From Planctomycetota bacterium (GTDB lineage Bacteria; Planctomycetota; UBA1135; GCA-002686595), in assembly GCA_016779205.1 (NCBI GenBank), contig JADHOC010000027.1, positions 1 through 56,256 of the forward strand: a DNA stretch of 56,256 nucleotides, in the 5' to 3' direction. A program made the translations under genes and the position numbers. Below are positions 1 through 9,954 of this stretch, one piece after another; the stretch's first letter is position 1; every line of letters starts with the position of its first letter. A model generated the notes under the pieces. That model was not told where the DNA came from and made no database searches. It saw only the letters and a list, made by a program, of their open reading frames with translations.

Positions 1-32
1 CGGGCCACCCGACGCCCGCGCTGAATCGCCCC

Positions 33-977
33 TCAGGGGATCGAGCGCGCAGCGGCCGGCCCACGGGCCGCCTCCCGCGCCCGGCACGCGAGGTCGGGGT
101 CGTCCACGAAGACGGCGTCCGCGGGGAAGCGCCGGAGGAACTCCGTCAGCGCCGCCTGGTCCCCGCGGAAGGTCCACACGAACACCTCGAGCCCGAGCTC
201 GTGCGCACGCTGCAGGAGGCCCGGGCCCAGGGCGTCCGGGCCCTCGAAGGTCGCCCGCGAGAGACCGATGCCCGCGAGGCCCTCGGCGCGCTCCTCGAGG
301 TCTTCGGGAGACGGGAGAGGTCCCGACAGGTTCCAGACCAGCCTCGCCGGGCAGTCCGGAATCCCTGCGGCGGTGCGCAGCGCCTCACGATCGAAGCTCT
401 GCACCACGACCGCCGCCCCAGGGTTCTCCTCGCCCCAGCGAGCCAGGACCTCCAAGACCGGCTCCGCGAGGTCGACCCCCTCCGCCAGGTGCCACGCCGG
501 CTGCTTGAGCTCGGGGACGACGCCCACCGACCGGCCCGATCGTTCGTTGAGGCGCGTGACAAGGTCGAGGGCATCGGTGAGCCGCGCGAGGCGATAGACG
601 GTGTCGTCCCCCGCCGGGCCGCTCACCCGCAGCCCCTCCAGCTCGCTCCAGTCGAAGTCGCGGGCGTACCAGCGGCCATCCGATCGGGCCCTCCCCGGGA
701 ACCGCGCCGCCGCATCGGTGACCCGCTCCAGGGTGAGGTCGTGAAGGCAAACGAGGACGCCATCCCGGCTGCAGACCACGTCCGGCTCCACGAGGTCCGC
801 CCCCTGGGCGTGGGCGAGGGCATAGGCCTCGAGGGTGTGCTCGGGGAGGTACGCGCTCGCACCCCGGTGCCCGAGGATGAGCGGACGCCCGGGTTCGCCG
901 AGGGGAGCCGATGGCGGGCCCGGGGCGTGAACGCAGCCCGCGAGGACCGCGAGCCCGATGAGGAGAAGTCGGCGCAT
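33..977 (-). CDS. Glycerophosphodiester phosphodiesterase lipoprotein
   Basis: This is a 314-residue GDPD-family enzyme, expected to cleave glycerophosphodiesters to glycerol-3-phosphate and an alcohol in the cell envelope. The N-terminus is a lipoprotein signal (LAGC, Cys15). The TIM-barrel catalytic set is visible: the HRG motif with His37, the Glu64-x-Asp66 metal pair and His79 in LHD. A late Glu-Lys pair (PELKQP) also fits the family. The length is normal for a single GDPD domain. The open frame runs on upstream, but I place the start at ATG 977 because it gives the signal peptide and lies 6 nt below a -10-like hexamer. It is divergent from the ParB-domain gene. Confidence 0.88.
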   Translation of the reverse strand: MRRLLLIGLAVLAGCVHAPGPPSAPLGEPGRPLILGHRGASAYLPEHTLEAYALAHAQGADLVEPDVVCSRDGVLVCLHDLTLERVTDAAARFPGRARSDGRWYARDFDWSELEGLRVSGPAGDDTVYRLARLTDALDLVTRLNERSGRSVGVVPELKQPAWHLAEGVDLAEPVLEVLARWGEENPGAAVVVQSFDREALRTAAGIPDCPARLVWNLSGPLPSPEDLEERAEGLAGIGLSRATFEGPDALGPGLLQRAHELGLEVFVWTFRGDQAALTEFLRRFPADAVFVDDPDLACRAREAARGPAAARSIP

Positions 978-983
978 GGTGAG

Positions 984-989
984 AGTCTG
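984..989 (-). promoter_or_regulatory. Candidate -10 hexamer of the GDPD gene
   Basis: CAGACT on the minus strand lies 6 nt before the ATG at 977, so a transcript would begin at or next to the start codon. The same or a near-identical hexamer at the same distance precedes the genes starting at 40730 and 40796. No -35 is recognisable. Confidence 0.4.
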
Positions 990-1205
990 CACGACCGGCG
1001 GCCCGTTCGCTGGACCCGCCGCACCGGAGCCGCCGCACCCGACCCGCACAACGCGGCCATGGGAGATTCCCGCCTCGCCTTCTGGCGCCGCCGGTTGTTC
1101 TCCCCGGGGTGCCTCCCTAGGATCCGCCGCCCTTTGGCCCGCCCGCGCCCGTTCGCCGGGCCGAGCCCCCTCGCGCGGCCGGCCCGTCTCTCCCCCCCCA
1201 TCCCC

Positions 1206-2096
1206 TTGAACGTCACCCTCAAGAAGCTCTCCGAGGTCCGCCTCACCAACCAGTACCTGCGCACCGATACGGACGTGGAGGCGCTGAAGAAGAGCCTGGA
1301 GAGCGTCGGGCTGATCCACCCGGTGACGATCAACGGAGAGGGGGAGCTCCTGGCCGGTGCCCGCCGCTTCCAGGCCGCGAGCGAGCTCGGCTGGGGGGAG
1401 ATCCCGGTCCAGGTTGTGGAGCGGGACTTGCTGGAGCAGGAGCTCATCTCCATCGATGAGAACCTGGTCCGCGCGCCCCTCAACTCCCTCGAGCTGGAGC
1501 GGTACCTGAACCGGGGCCGTGAGATCTACGAGCAGCTGAACCCCGAGGCCAACAAGGTCGACCTCTCCTCCGAGGAGCTCAAGGGCGAGGCGCGGCAGGA
1601 GAAGAAGGAGATCGAGGAGCAGGACGATAGCTCCTTCGCCGCCGTCACCGCGGAGAAGACGGGGCTCTCGAAGTCCATCATCCGCAGCGCCATCAAGCGG
1701 GACGAGCTCGCGGCGGACGTGGTCAAGGAGGCCCGCAGCCAGGGCGAGCTGAACGCCACCCAGACCAACGAGATCATCAAGCTCGAGAAGGAGACCCAGG
1801 CGGAGGTCCTGCCCCTGATCGCCGACAAGACGGTCAAGGAGGCCCGCAAGATCATCGCCGCGGCCCAGTCCGGCGGCGTCGAGGCAGCCGTGGAAGAGTC
1901 CGAGAAGGTGGTCCCCCTCCCCCGGGAATACGGCCAGATCCTCAGCCCGGTGCGGCGGGTCAACAAGAACATCGGCCGCATCCTCGTGGAGGAGCTGCGC
2001 TACGACGGGCCCGAGCGGAAGAAGATCCACCAGGAACTCCGCGTGCTGCGGGACAACCTGGTGCAGTTCTTCGAGATGGTCGGCGAGGGCCAGTAA
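1206..2096 (+). CDS. ParB/Spo0J-type nuclease-domain protein
   Basis: This 296-residue protein has a ParB N-terminal domain over about the first 95 residues. The conserved GARRFQAA segment (ParB box II, G-x-RR-x-x-A) lies near residues 55-62. An HTH-like central part and a charged C-terminal half follow. I chose TTG 1206, because the in-frame ATG at 1059 would add 49 Pro/Arg-rich residues that look untranslated. There is no parA partner and no parS palindrome (TGTTTCACGTGAAACA type) nearby, so this is more likely a stand-alone ParB-like DNA-binding protein than the chromosomal partition ParB. Family membership is firm; the role is inferred. Confidence 0.8.
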   Translation: MNVTLKKLSEVRLTNQYLRTDTDVEALKKSLESVGLIHPVTINGEGELLAGARRFQAASELGWGEIPVQVVERDLLEQELISIDENLVRAPLNSLELERYLNRGREIYEQLNPEANKVDLSSEELKGEARQEKKEIEEQDDSSFAAVTAEKTGLSKSIIRSAIKRDELAADVVKEARSQGELNATQTNEIIKLEKETQAEVLPLIADKTVKEARKIIAAAQSGGVEAAVEESEKVVPLPREYGQILSPVRRVNKNIGRILVEELRYDGPERKKIHQELRVLRDNLVQFFEMVGEGQ

Positions 2097-2121
2097 GGCC
2101 GCGAGCCTCTCCCCGGCCCCG

Positions 2122-2138
2122 CGTCCCGCTTCGGGACG
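2122..2138 (+). terminator. Short GC hairpin after the ParB-like gene
   Basis: A perfect 7-bp stem (CGTCCCG/CGGGACG) with a 3-nt loop lies 26 nt after the stop codon. No clear T tract follows, so its terminator function is uncertain. Confidence 0.35.
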
Positions 2139-2232
2139 ACCGGAGGGCGGGAGTTCGCTCCGTCCGGGGGCTCCATCCCGTCCGATGGGTCGGCTGGGCG
2201 TAGCCTGAGGCGCTCACCCTGCGCCGAACATC

Positions 2233-5181
2233 ATGCTCCGATCTCTCTGCCTCACGCTGTCCCTCGCCCTCTCCGTCGCCGCTGCGCGCGTCGCCCACGC
2301 GCTGCCGCAGGACTCCGAGCCCACGCCCGCGGCCGAGGCCGAGGCGCCGAGCGCTGGCGCCGACGCCGAGGAGGAGGCCCAGGGCGCGCCATGCGAACCC
2401 CGCCTGACCACCGAGGCCGACTGGGGTCAGTGGGAGCGCCTGGGCGCCGGCGTCCTCTCCCCCGACGGCCGCTGGATCGCGTACACGATCCGCCGGAACG
2501 ACGGGACCAGCGAGCTCCGGCTGCGCGTGATCGCGACGGACTCGACGGAGGTGTTCGAGCAGGGCAGCCGACCGACGTTCTCGAGCGACGGCAAGTGGCT
2601 GGCGTTCTCCATCGGCAAGTCGGAGGCCGAGCGGGAGGAGCTCTCCAGGGGCAAGAAGCCGGTGGAGAGTGACCTGGGGCTGTTTGACCTCGTCGGCGGC
2701 GAGAAGAGCACGATCGAAGGCGTGAGCGCCTTTGCCTTCAGCGAGGGTGGCGCCTTCCTCGCCATGCAGCGCCACGGTGAGCCGGGTGACGACCACGGCG
2801 CCGACCTCGTCGTCCGCGACCTCGCGAGCGGCATGGACACCCACTTCGGGCGCGTCGGCGCCTTCTCGTGGAGCGAGAAGGGCGCGTGGCTCGCGATGAC
2901 CATCGACGCCCCTGACCAGGCGGGCAACGGGCTCCGCGTCGTCGACGCCCGCACGGGCAAGATGCAGACGCTCGACTCGGGGGAGGCGGACTACGTGGGC
3001 ATGACCTGGCGCGACGACGCCGCGGACCTCGCGGTCATGCGCAAGCAAGCCCACGGGGACGATGAGGACGCCACCTACACGGTCCTCGCCTGGCGCGGGC
3101 TCAACCGCAAGGAGCCGCGCGTCTCGCGCTACGACCACCTCGAGGACGAGACGTTCCCCGGGGACCTGCGGGTCGTCGACTTCGACGGACTGACGTGGTC
3201 CGACGACGGCGACGCGGTCTTCTTTGGCCTCAAGGCCTGGGAGACCCGCCCCTCCGCGCTCGCCGAGTCCGACGGGGAGGAGGAGCCCGCCGAGCCCGAG
3301 GTCGACGAGGGCACAGGGCCCAGGACGGAGGAGGCCCCCGACGAGGGCGGCGAGGACGCCCCGACGTCCATGCGCGAGAGCCTCGACGAGGCCCCCAGCG
3401 TCGAGATCTGGCACGCCAAGGACATCCAGATCGTGCCCAGGCAGAAGCGCACCCAGTCCGACGATGAGCGCGACAGCTTCCTGGCGGCGCTCTGGCTGGA
3501 CTCGGGCAAGCTCGTCCGGCTCGAGGACGAGGCCGTCCGCGACGTCATCCTCCTCGAGGGCCAGCGGATGGCGCTGGGGACCGACGAGGCGCCCTACCTG
3601 GAGGAGCAGCGCTTCTCCGCGACGCTGGTCGACCTGTACGCCGTGGACGTCATGACGGGCGAGCGGGAGCGGGTCCTCGAGCGCGTCAAGTACACCATGG
3701 AGGGCGACCCCCGGGGCTCGCGCTTCCTCTTCGTGCGCGACGGCGACATCTGGGCCTACGACATGCAGGCCCGCGCCGCGACGAACCTGACCGGCGAGGT
3801 GGAGGCCGCGTTCACTGACCAGGAGAACTCGAGCCTCACGGACGAGAAGCCGCCCTACGGCGTCGCCGGTTGGACCAAGAAGGGCGACCGGGTCCTGCTG
3901 TACGACCGCTACGACATCTGGTCCTTCGCCCTCGACGGCCGCTCCCACGAGCGCCTCACCCGGGGCGCGGAGGAGTCGATCCGCCACCGCCGGGTCGTCG
4001 TCGCCGCGGACCCCGACGCCGAGCAGCGCGACGTCGTCCCGCCGGCGGGCTTCTACGTCAGCCTCTACGGCGACCTCACGAAGGACTCCGGCTACGGCTT
4101 CCTCAAGCCCGGCCGCGCCCTCGACCAGCGGGTCTGGGAGCCCGCGCGCATCTCCGGCCTCGTCCGCGCGGAGGACGCCGACGTGTTCTCGTTCACCGCG
4201 GAGCGCTTCGACGACTCACCGGACCTCTTCGTCGGCGGACCGGCGCTCCAGGACGCCAAGCAGGTCAGCGCCACCAACGCATTCGCCAGCGACTACCTCT
4301 GGGGCCACTCCGAGCTCGTCGACTTCGAGAACGCGAACGGCGTGCCCCTGCAGGGGGCCCTCTACTACCCGGCGGACTACGACGAGACGAAGACGTATCC
4401 GATGGTCGTGTACATCTACGAGCTGCGCTCGCAGTCGCTGCACCAGTACATGGCCCCCTCGGAGCGCAACCCGTACAGCACGTCGGTGTTCACCCAGAAC
4501 GGGTACTTCGTCTTCCAGCCCGACATCGTCTACCGCGCCCAGAACCCGGGGCTCTCCGCCGTCGAGTGCGTGGTCCCCGCGGTGCGCAAGGTGCTCGAGT
4601 CCGGCAAGGTGGACCCCGAGCGCGTCGGCCTCGTGGGCCACTCCTGGGGCGCGTACCAGACGGCCTTCATCGTGACGCAGACGGACCTCTTCGCGGCCGG
4701 TGTCGCCGGGGCGCCGCTCACGAACATGATGAGCATGTCCATGAGCATCTACTGGAACTCGGGGCAGACCGACGCGTACATCTTCCACGAGAGCCAGGGC
4801 CGCATGGACCGCCCGTTCTGGAGCGACGTGGACACCTACATCGCCAACTCCCCCATCTTCTCCATCGAGGACCTGAACACACCGCTGCTCGTGGCCTTCG
4901 GGGACGACGACGGCGCCGTGGATTGGCAGCAGGGCGTGGAGATGTACAACGCGGCCCGCCTGGCCCAGCGCCCGTTCGTGATGCTGGTCTATCCCGGCGA
5001 GAACCACGGCCTGCGCAAGAAGCCGAACCAGGTGGACTACCACCACCGGGTGCGAGAGTGGTTCGACACCTACCTCACGGGCAAGGAGGCTCCCAGGTGG
5101 ATCTCCGACGGCGTCCCCTGGCTCGACCAGAAGAAGGCGCTCGAGGAGATCGAGAAGCCGAAGGGCGGCGACAAGGGCTGA
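2233..5181 (+). CDS. Secreted prolyl oligopeptidase-family (S9) serine peptidase
   Basis: This 982-residue exported peptidase starts with a signal peptide (MLRSLCLTLSLALSVAAARV). An N-terminal beta-propeller with WSxDG-like blades spans roughly residues 50-680, and an alpha/beta-hydrolase domain follows. The catalytic triad is intact: Ser804 in GHSWGAYQ, an Asp near 892 in FGDDDGAVDW and His925 in GENHG. A strongly acidic low-complexity insert (about residues 345-385, rich in E, D and P) interrupts the propeller, and the protein is longer than the usual 700 residues for S9. It probably cleaves oligopeptides in the periplasm. The start is the ATG that opens the signal peptide. It is convergent with the UvrA-type gene, 21 bp away. 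Confidence 0.9.
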   Translation: MLRSLCLTLSLALSVAAARVAHALPQDSEPTPAAEAEAPSAGADAEEEAQGAPCEPRLTTEADWGQWERLGAGVLSPDGRWIAYTIRRNDGTSELRLRVIATDSTEVFEQGSRPTFSSDGKWLAFSIGKSEAEREELSRGKKPVESDLGLFDLVGGEKSTIEGVSAFAFSEGGAFLAMQRHGEPGDDHGADLVVRDLASGMDTHFGRVGAFSWSEKGAWLAMTIDAPDQAGNGLRVVDARTGKMQTLDSGEADYVGMTWRDDAADLAVMRKQAHGDDEDATYTVLAWRGLNRKEPRVSRYDHLEDETFPGDLRVVDFDGLTWSDDGDAVFFGLKAWETRPSALAESDGEEEPAEPEVDEGTGPRTEEAPDEGGEDAPTSMRESLDEAPSVEIWHAKDIQIVPRQKRTQSDDERDSFLAALWLDSGKLVRLEDEAVRDVILLEGQRMALGTDEAPYLEEQRFSATLVDLYAVDVMTGERERVLERVKYTMEGDPRGSRFLFVRDGDIWAYDMQARAATNLTGEVEAAFTDQENSSLTDEKPPYGVAGWTKKGDRVLLYDRYDIWSFALDGRSHERLTRGAEESIRHRRVVVAADPDAEQRDVVPPAGFYVSLYGDLTKDSGYGFLKPGRALDQRVWEPARISGLVRAEDADVFSFTAERFDDSPDLFVGGPALQDAKQVSATNAFASDYLWGHSELVDFENANGVPLQGALYYPADYDETKTYPMVVYIYELRSQSLHQYMAPSERNPYSTSVFTQNGYFVFQPDIVYRAQNPGLSAVECVVPAVRKVLESGKVDPERVGLVGHSWGAYQTAFIVTQTDLFAAGVAGAPLTNMMSMSMSIYWNSGQTDAYIFHESQGRMDRPFWSDVDTYIANSPIFSIEDLNTPLLVAFGDDDGAVDWQQGVEMYNAARLAQRPFVMLVYPGENHGLRKKPNQVDYHHRVREWFDTYLTGKEAPRWISDGVPWLDQKKALEEIEKPKGGDKG

Positions 5182-5202
5182 CCTCGAGCCCGCGTCGGCG
5201 GG

Positions 5203-8200
5203 TCAGCGGCCCTTGAGCGCCGCGGCGGTGGCCCCCTCCGTGAGGGAGGTCGGCGGCCCGCTCGCCACGAGGCTCCCGCCCCGCGCGCCGCTCGCCGGGC
5301 CGAGGTCGACCACGTGGTCGCTGGCGGCGATCAGGGAGAGGCGGTGCTCGGCCATGAGGATCAGGTCGCCGCGGCGGGCGAGGTCCCGCAGGACCTCGAC
5401 GAGCTGGCGCACGTCCGCCTCGTGGAGGCCCGTGGCGGGCTCGTCCAGGAGGTGCAGGGTGGGGCCCTTCGGGTCCAGGAGGCCGGCGGCGAGGGTCAGG
5501 CGCTGGACCTCCCCACCCGACAGTCCGGAGACCGACCGCCCGAGCGCGAGGTGGCCGAGGCCGAGGCGCAGCAGGCTCCCGAGGCCGCGGAGGAGCTTCC
5601 CCCCGACGGACGCGCCCTCGAGGGCGCCGTGGAGTTCCTCGGCGGGGGCTGCCATGAGGTCCGCCACCGAGCGGCCTTGCCAGCGGACGTCGAGGACCTC
5701 GGGGCGGTAGCGCTGCCCGCCGCACTCGGTGCAAGGGAGGTCCAGGTCCGCCATGAAGTCCATGGGGACCCGCTCCCGACCCGTCCCCCGGCACCCCGGA
5801 CAGCGGCCCGCCGGGCTGGCGAACGAGAAGGCGCTGCGGGCGAGGCCGGTCCCCTCGGCCTCGGCGGCGAACAGGGACTGCACGGCCCCCATGAGTCCCA
5901 GCGCCGTCACCACGGTGGACGCTTCGGTGGGCCGACGGGAGCTCTTGATCTCGGCGAAGGGGACGGGCGCCCCGCCCTCGCCAACCTGATCCACCCGATC
6001 GCACTGCACAGGGCGCGCCGCCCGCACGCTCGGCTCGATCACATCGAACAGCAGGCTCGACTTGCCGCTGCCGGAGACCCCGGTCACGGCCACGAGTCCC
6101 GACGCGGGCAGCGCAACGTCGATGCCCTTGAGGTGATGGGCGCGACAGCCCTCGAGGACCCACGCCAGCGGGGACGGTGGACGCTCGGCGGCGACCTCGC
6201 CCACGGCCGCCAGGGCGCGCGCGGTGGGGCCATCCCCTGCTAGGATCTCGGAGGCCGTCCCCGCTGCGATCACCTCTCCCCCTTCCTCACCCGCGCCCGG
6301 TCCGAGCTCGATCAGGTGGTCCGCGGCGCGCAGGACCGCGGGGTCGTGCTCCACGAGGACGGTGGTGTTGCCCTCCGCCGTGAACTCTCGGAGGAGCCCC
6401 ATGAGCCCCTCCACATCCCTGGCATGGAGCCCGCTCGTGGGCTCATCGAGCACGAGGGTCACGCCCGAGAGCCCTGCGCGGAGCACGCTCGCGAGCCGCG
6501 TGCGCTGGAGCTCGCCGCCCGAGAGCGTCGGGCTCTTGCGGGAGAGCTGGAGGTGGCCGAGCCCGAGGGCCATCAACGACGCCACCCGCTCCCGCACCTC
6601 GGGCATCAGGGCCGCGAGCACGGGCGCCTGCCGCCCGTCGAGCGCGAGGCCGTCGAGCTCGTCGAGCAGGCGGTCCACGGGGAGGTCCAGGAGCTCGGGC
6701 AGCGTCCTCCCCCCCAGGACGACGCCGCGGGCGAGCGGTCCGAGGCGTGTGCCCTCGCAGGCCTCGCACGGGCTCGGGGCGAGGGGCTCCGCCCAGCTCG
6801 CGTGGCTCTTCTGCTTGACCCGTCGCTGGGCCTCACGCTCCGCGAGGGCGAGCATGCCGTCCCAGGTGGACTCGAACTCATGGGCCCCCTTGCCCTCGCC
6901 CGCCTGTCCACCCTTGGCGAGCTCCCACCGGACCCGGAAGACCTCGCCCGGCCCCGCGCCCCGGAGCGCGAGCGTCCGGGCGGCGCCGTCCAGGTCGGCG
7001 AAGGGCTGGTCCCAGTCCACCGACGGCCCGGCGGCGCGCAGGGTGGCGAGGAACTGCCCGTCGGCCTCTCCGAGGTACTTTCCGACCCGCGTCCCGTCCA
7101 TGGCGCCCGCTGTGATCGGGAGGGTGGGGTCGGTGATCAGCTGATCTGGATCGCAGCGCGACACGGTCCCGACCCCTTCGCAGGCGGGACAGGCCCCCGC
7201 CGCGCGATCCGGACTGAAGTGCTCGGCCTGGAGGCCCGCGGGCTCTCCGTCCCGGGTCCCCGCGCGGGAGAAGAGCAGGCGCAGGAGCGGGCCGAGCTCG
7301 CTCTGGGTGGCGACGGTGGAGCGCTGGCCGGCGCGGGCCTGCTGCTGGCGCAGCGAGATCACCGGGCCGAGCCCCTCCGCGCCGTCCAGCTCCGGCCGGG
7401 CGAGGCGCTTCATGTGGCGACGAACCTGGAACGGGAGGCTCTCGGAGAAGCGCTGCCACGCCTCGCCCGCCAGGGTGTCGAAGGCCAGGGAGGACTTGCC
7501 GCTCCCCGACACGCCGCAGACCGCGGTCACCTGTCCCCTGGGAAAGTCCACGTCCACCGAGCGCAGGTTGTGGGTCCGGACGCCGCGGAGCTGGATCGAA
7601 GCAGGCGGTCCGGCGGGCGGGCGCGGCGCCCGGGCCAGCGCGGGGGGCTCGCCAACGCCGGGGTCCACCGGCTGCGCCACCCCGCCCACCACGTCCACCC
7701 GCCGGTCGGCCGCGGCCCAGAGCCCCCGGTGGTGGCTGATGGCGAGCACCGTGTGCCCCGCATCGATGAGCCGACCGAGGCTCTGGACGAGCCGCGCCAC
7801 GTCGCCGGGGTGGAGACCGCGGTCCGGCTCGTCCAGGGCCACGAGGGTGGGCTCGCTACCCGAGTGGCCCAGCAGCGTGGCGAGCTTGACCCGCTGGGCC
7901 TCGCCGCGGCTGAGTCGGTTGGAGGGGAAGCCGAGGGGTACATGGCCGAGCCCGAGGCCGTCCATGGCGGCGCACAGGGCCAGGGCCGGCGGGTCGTCCG
8001 CGAAGTAGCCCCGGGCCTCGGCGACCGTGAGCGCCAGGACCTCGGCGACCGTCCTGCCGCGGAGTCGCACGCCCAGCGACTCGGGCCGATAGCGGCCCCC
8101 TCCGCACGCGTCGCACTCCAGCTCGAGGTCCTCGAGCAAGTGGAGCCCGACTCGCTGTACGCCGAGCCCCTCGCAGGCTGGGCAGCGCCCCTCCTTGGAG

Positions 8201-9954
8201 TTGAACGAGAAGTGGCTCGCGCCCAGCCCGGCGGCGGCCGCGTCCTCGGTGGCGGCGAAGCGCTTGCGGATGAGGTCCATCAGCCCCGACCAGGTGGCGG
8301 GCGTGCTGCGCGGCGTCCTCCCGATGGGGCGGGCGTCCACCGCCCGGACCCGCTGCCCCTCCGCGCCGTCGAGCCGCTCGAAGGGGCCGCCGGGCTCTCC
8401 GGCGAGGGCGGGGAGCAGGGTGCCGAACACCAGCGAGGACTTGCCCGCGCCGGAGGGGCCGGTGATCACCTGCAGCGTCCCCAGGTGCACCGTGAGGTCC
8501 GCCCCCCGCAGGTTGTGCAGCGTCGCGCCGATGAGGCGCAGCTCCCCGCTGGGGTCGCGCCGCGGCCCGCTGGGGAGGAGCGGCTCCCCGAGCGGAGCCC
8601 CGGACATGGGCTCGTTCTGCACGATGAGGCCGCCCTCGGGTCCAGCTCCCGGCCCGACCTCCACCACGTGGTCGGCCTGCCGGACCATGTCCGGATCGTG
8701 CTCCACCACCATCAGCGTGTTGCCCCTGTCCCTGAGCTCGTCGAGCACCGCGGTCATGCCCGGCTGCCCGGAGGGGTGCAGCCCGAGGGTGGGCTCGTCG
8801 AGGGCCACCAGCAGCCCGCCCATGGGCGCGGCCAGCTGGGAGGCGAGCTGGATGCGCTGGGCCTCGCCGGTGGAGAGCGTCGTGCTCTCCCTGCCGAGGG
8901 CGAGGTGGCCCAGCTCCAGGAGCACCATCCGCTCCAGGCGCCGGTGGAGCTCGGGGAGCAGGGCTCCGGCCACCCCGTTCTCGCCGAGGCCCTCCATCGC
9001 GCCGAGGGCGTCGCCAAGGTCCCGGGCGGGGAGCCCGAGGAGTTCGGGGAGCCGCCTCCCGCCGATGGCCGCCTCACGGCCCGGGCGCGAGAGTCGCGCG
9101 CCGCCGCACTCGGCGCAGGGGATCGAGCGGACGAAGCGCAGGATGTTCGGGTTGCGGTTGCGCTTGAGGGTCTCCTCGATGACCGGGATCAGCCCGCGGT
9201 AGTACCCCTCTTCCCTGGGACGGGCGGTGATGCCCTCCCACCTCATGCGAGACTCGATGCTGTGCTTGCCGAAGGGGACCTTGAGCCGGCGCGTGCCGTG
9301 CAGGATCACCCTCCGCTGCTCGTCGCTGAGCTCCCGCCACGGGGTGTCCACGTCGAACCCGTGGGCCCTGCAGATGGTGTCCATGACCTCGAGGGTCACC
9401 TGGGAGTAGACCGTGTAGCCGTTCTTGAGGGTCGGCTTCAGGGCGCCGTCGCGGAGGCTCCGCGAGGCGTCCTCCACCAGCAGGTCCTCGCTGACCTCGT
9501 CCTCGACGCCGCTCCCCCCGCAGCGCGGGCAGGCGCCGTCGGGGTGGTTGAAGCTGAAGTGGCTGCGCGTGAGCGCCACGCCGCCCGGGTCCTCCGCGAC
9601 GCGCGCGTAGAGGAGCCGCAAGAGGTCCAGCGTCCCGGTCAGGGTGCCCACCGTCGAGCGCGTGCTCGACCGTGCGTCCGTGGCTCCCATGGCGATCGCC
9701 GGCGGCAGGCCCTCGATGGAGTCCACCGCCGCCCGACCGAGCTTGCCGAAGAACTGTCGGGCCCGCGCGGAGAGGGCGCCGAGGTAGCGGCGCTGCCCCT
9801 CCCGCACGACGGTCTCGAAGACCAGGGAGGTCTTGCCGGAGCCCGATGGACCGGTGACGGCGACCCACTGACCGTGGGTGAGGTCGAGGTCCACACCCCG
9901 GAGGTTGTGCTCCCGGGCGCCGCGTATCCGAAGCTCGCTCGCCGGGTCGCTCAC
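5203..9954 (-). CDS. Tandem UvrA2-like ATPase with four ABC cassettes
   Basis: This 1583-residue protein is two UvrA units in one chain. Four Walker A motifs are visible (near residues 35, 498, 814 and 1292), each with a matching DEP-x-x-GLH Walker B. Cassettes 1 and 3 have the UvrA ABC-I layout and cassettes 2 and 4 the ABC-II layout. CxxC zinc-finger halves occur throughout (CPRC, CAEC, CPAC, CDAC, CEAC, CPGC, CTEC). Cassette 2 keeps the IGRTPRST segment; in cassette 4 it has decayed to SSRRPTEAS. After LLYARV the sequence goes straight to FSFNHPDGACPRC, so the roughly 115-residue UvrB-binding insert of canonical UvrA is absent, as in UvrA2/DrrC proteins. The GTG start overlaps the ogt stop by 4 nt (GTGA), implying translational coupling. 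It is probably a DNA-damage or drug-adduct sensor rather than the main excinuclease subunit. Confidence 0.9.
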   Translation of the reverse strand: MSDPASELRIRGAREHNLRGVDLDLTHGQWVAVTGPSGSGKTSLVFETVVREGQRRYLGALSARARQFFGKLGRAAVDSIEGLPPAIAMGATDARSSTRSTVGTLTGTLDLLRLLYARVAEDPGGVALTRSHFSFNHPDGACPRCGGSGVEDEVSEDLLVEDASRSLRDGALKPTLKNGYTVYSQVTLEVMDTICRAHGFDVDTPWRELSDEQRRVILHGTRRLKVPFGKHSIESRMRWEGITARPREEGYYRGLIPVIEETLKRNRNPNILRFVRSIPCAECGGARLSRPGREAAIGGRRLPELLGLPARDLGDALGAMEGLGENGVAGALLPELHRRLERMVLLELGHLALGRESTTLSTGEAQRIQLASQLAAPMGGLLVALDEPTLGLHPSGQPGMTAVLDELRDRGNTLMVVEHDPDMVRQADHVVEVGPGAGPEGGLIVQNEPMSGAPLGEPLLPSGPRRDPSGELRLIGATLHNLRGADLTVHLGTLQVITGPSGAGKSSLVFGTLLPALAGEPGGPFERLDGAEGQRVRAVDARPIGRTPRSTPATWSGLMDLIRKRFAATEDAAAAGLGASHFSFNSKEGRCPACEGLGVQRVGLHLLEDLELECDACGGGRYRPESLGVRLRGRTVAEVLALTVAEARGYFADDPPALALCAAMDGLGLGHVPLGFPSNRLSRGEAQRVKLATLLGHSGSEPTLVALDEPDRGLHPGDVARLVQSLGRLIDAGHTVLAISHHRGLWAAADRRVDVVGGVAQPVDPGVGEPPALARAPRPPAGPPASIQLRGVRTHNLRSVDVDFPRGQVTAVCGVSGSGKSSLAFDTLAGEAWQRFSESLPFQVRRHMKRLARPELDGAEGLGPVISLRQQQARAGQRSTVATQSELGPLLRLLFSRAGTRDGEPAGLQAEHFSPDRAAGACPACEGVGTVSRCDPDQLITDPTLPITAGAMDGTRVGKYLGEADGQFLATLRAAGPSVDWDQPFADLDGAARTLALRGAGPGEVFRVRWELAKGGQAGEGKGAHEFESTWDGMLALAEREAQRRVKQKSHASWAEPLAPSPCEACEGTRLGPLARGVVLGGRTLPELLDLPVDRLLDELDGLALDGRQAPVLAALMPEVRERVASLMALGLGHLQLSRKSPTLSGGELQRTRLASVLRAGLSGVTLVLDEPTSGLHARDVEGLMGLLREFTAEGNTTVLVEHDPAVLRAADHLIELGPGAGEEGGEVIAAGTASEILAGDGPTARALAAVGEVAAERPPSPLAWVLEGCRAHHLKGIDVALPASGLVAVTGVSGSGKSSLLFDVIEPSVRAARPVQCDRVDQVGEGGAPVPFAEIKSSRRPTEASTVVTALGLMGAVQSLFAAEAEGTGLARSAFSFASPAGRCPGCRGTGRERVPMDFMADLDLPCTECGGQRYRPEVLDVRWQGRSVADLMAAPAEELHGALEGASVGGKLLRGLGSLLRLGLGHLALGRSVSGLSGGEVQRLTLAAGLLDPKGPTLHLLDEPATGLHEADVRQLVEVLRDLARRGDLILMAEHRLSLIAASDHVVDLGPASGARGGSLVASGPPTSLTEGATAAALKGR

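Noticed and set aside
1059..1205. Longer N-terminus of the ParB-like protein from ATG 1059
   Set aside because: The extra 49 residues are Pro/Arg/Leu-rich and not like any ParB N-terminus; TTG 1206 fits the domain start.
1206..2096. Chromosome partition locus (parABS)
   Set aside because: No parA gene and no parS-like palindrome are visible near the ParB-domain gene.
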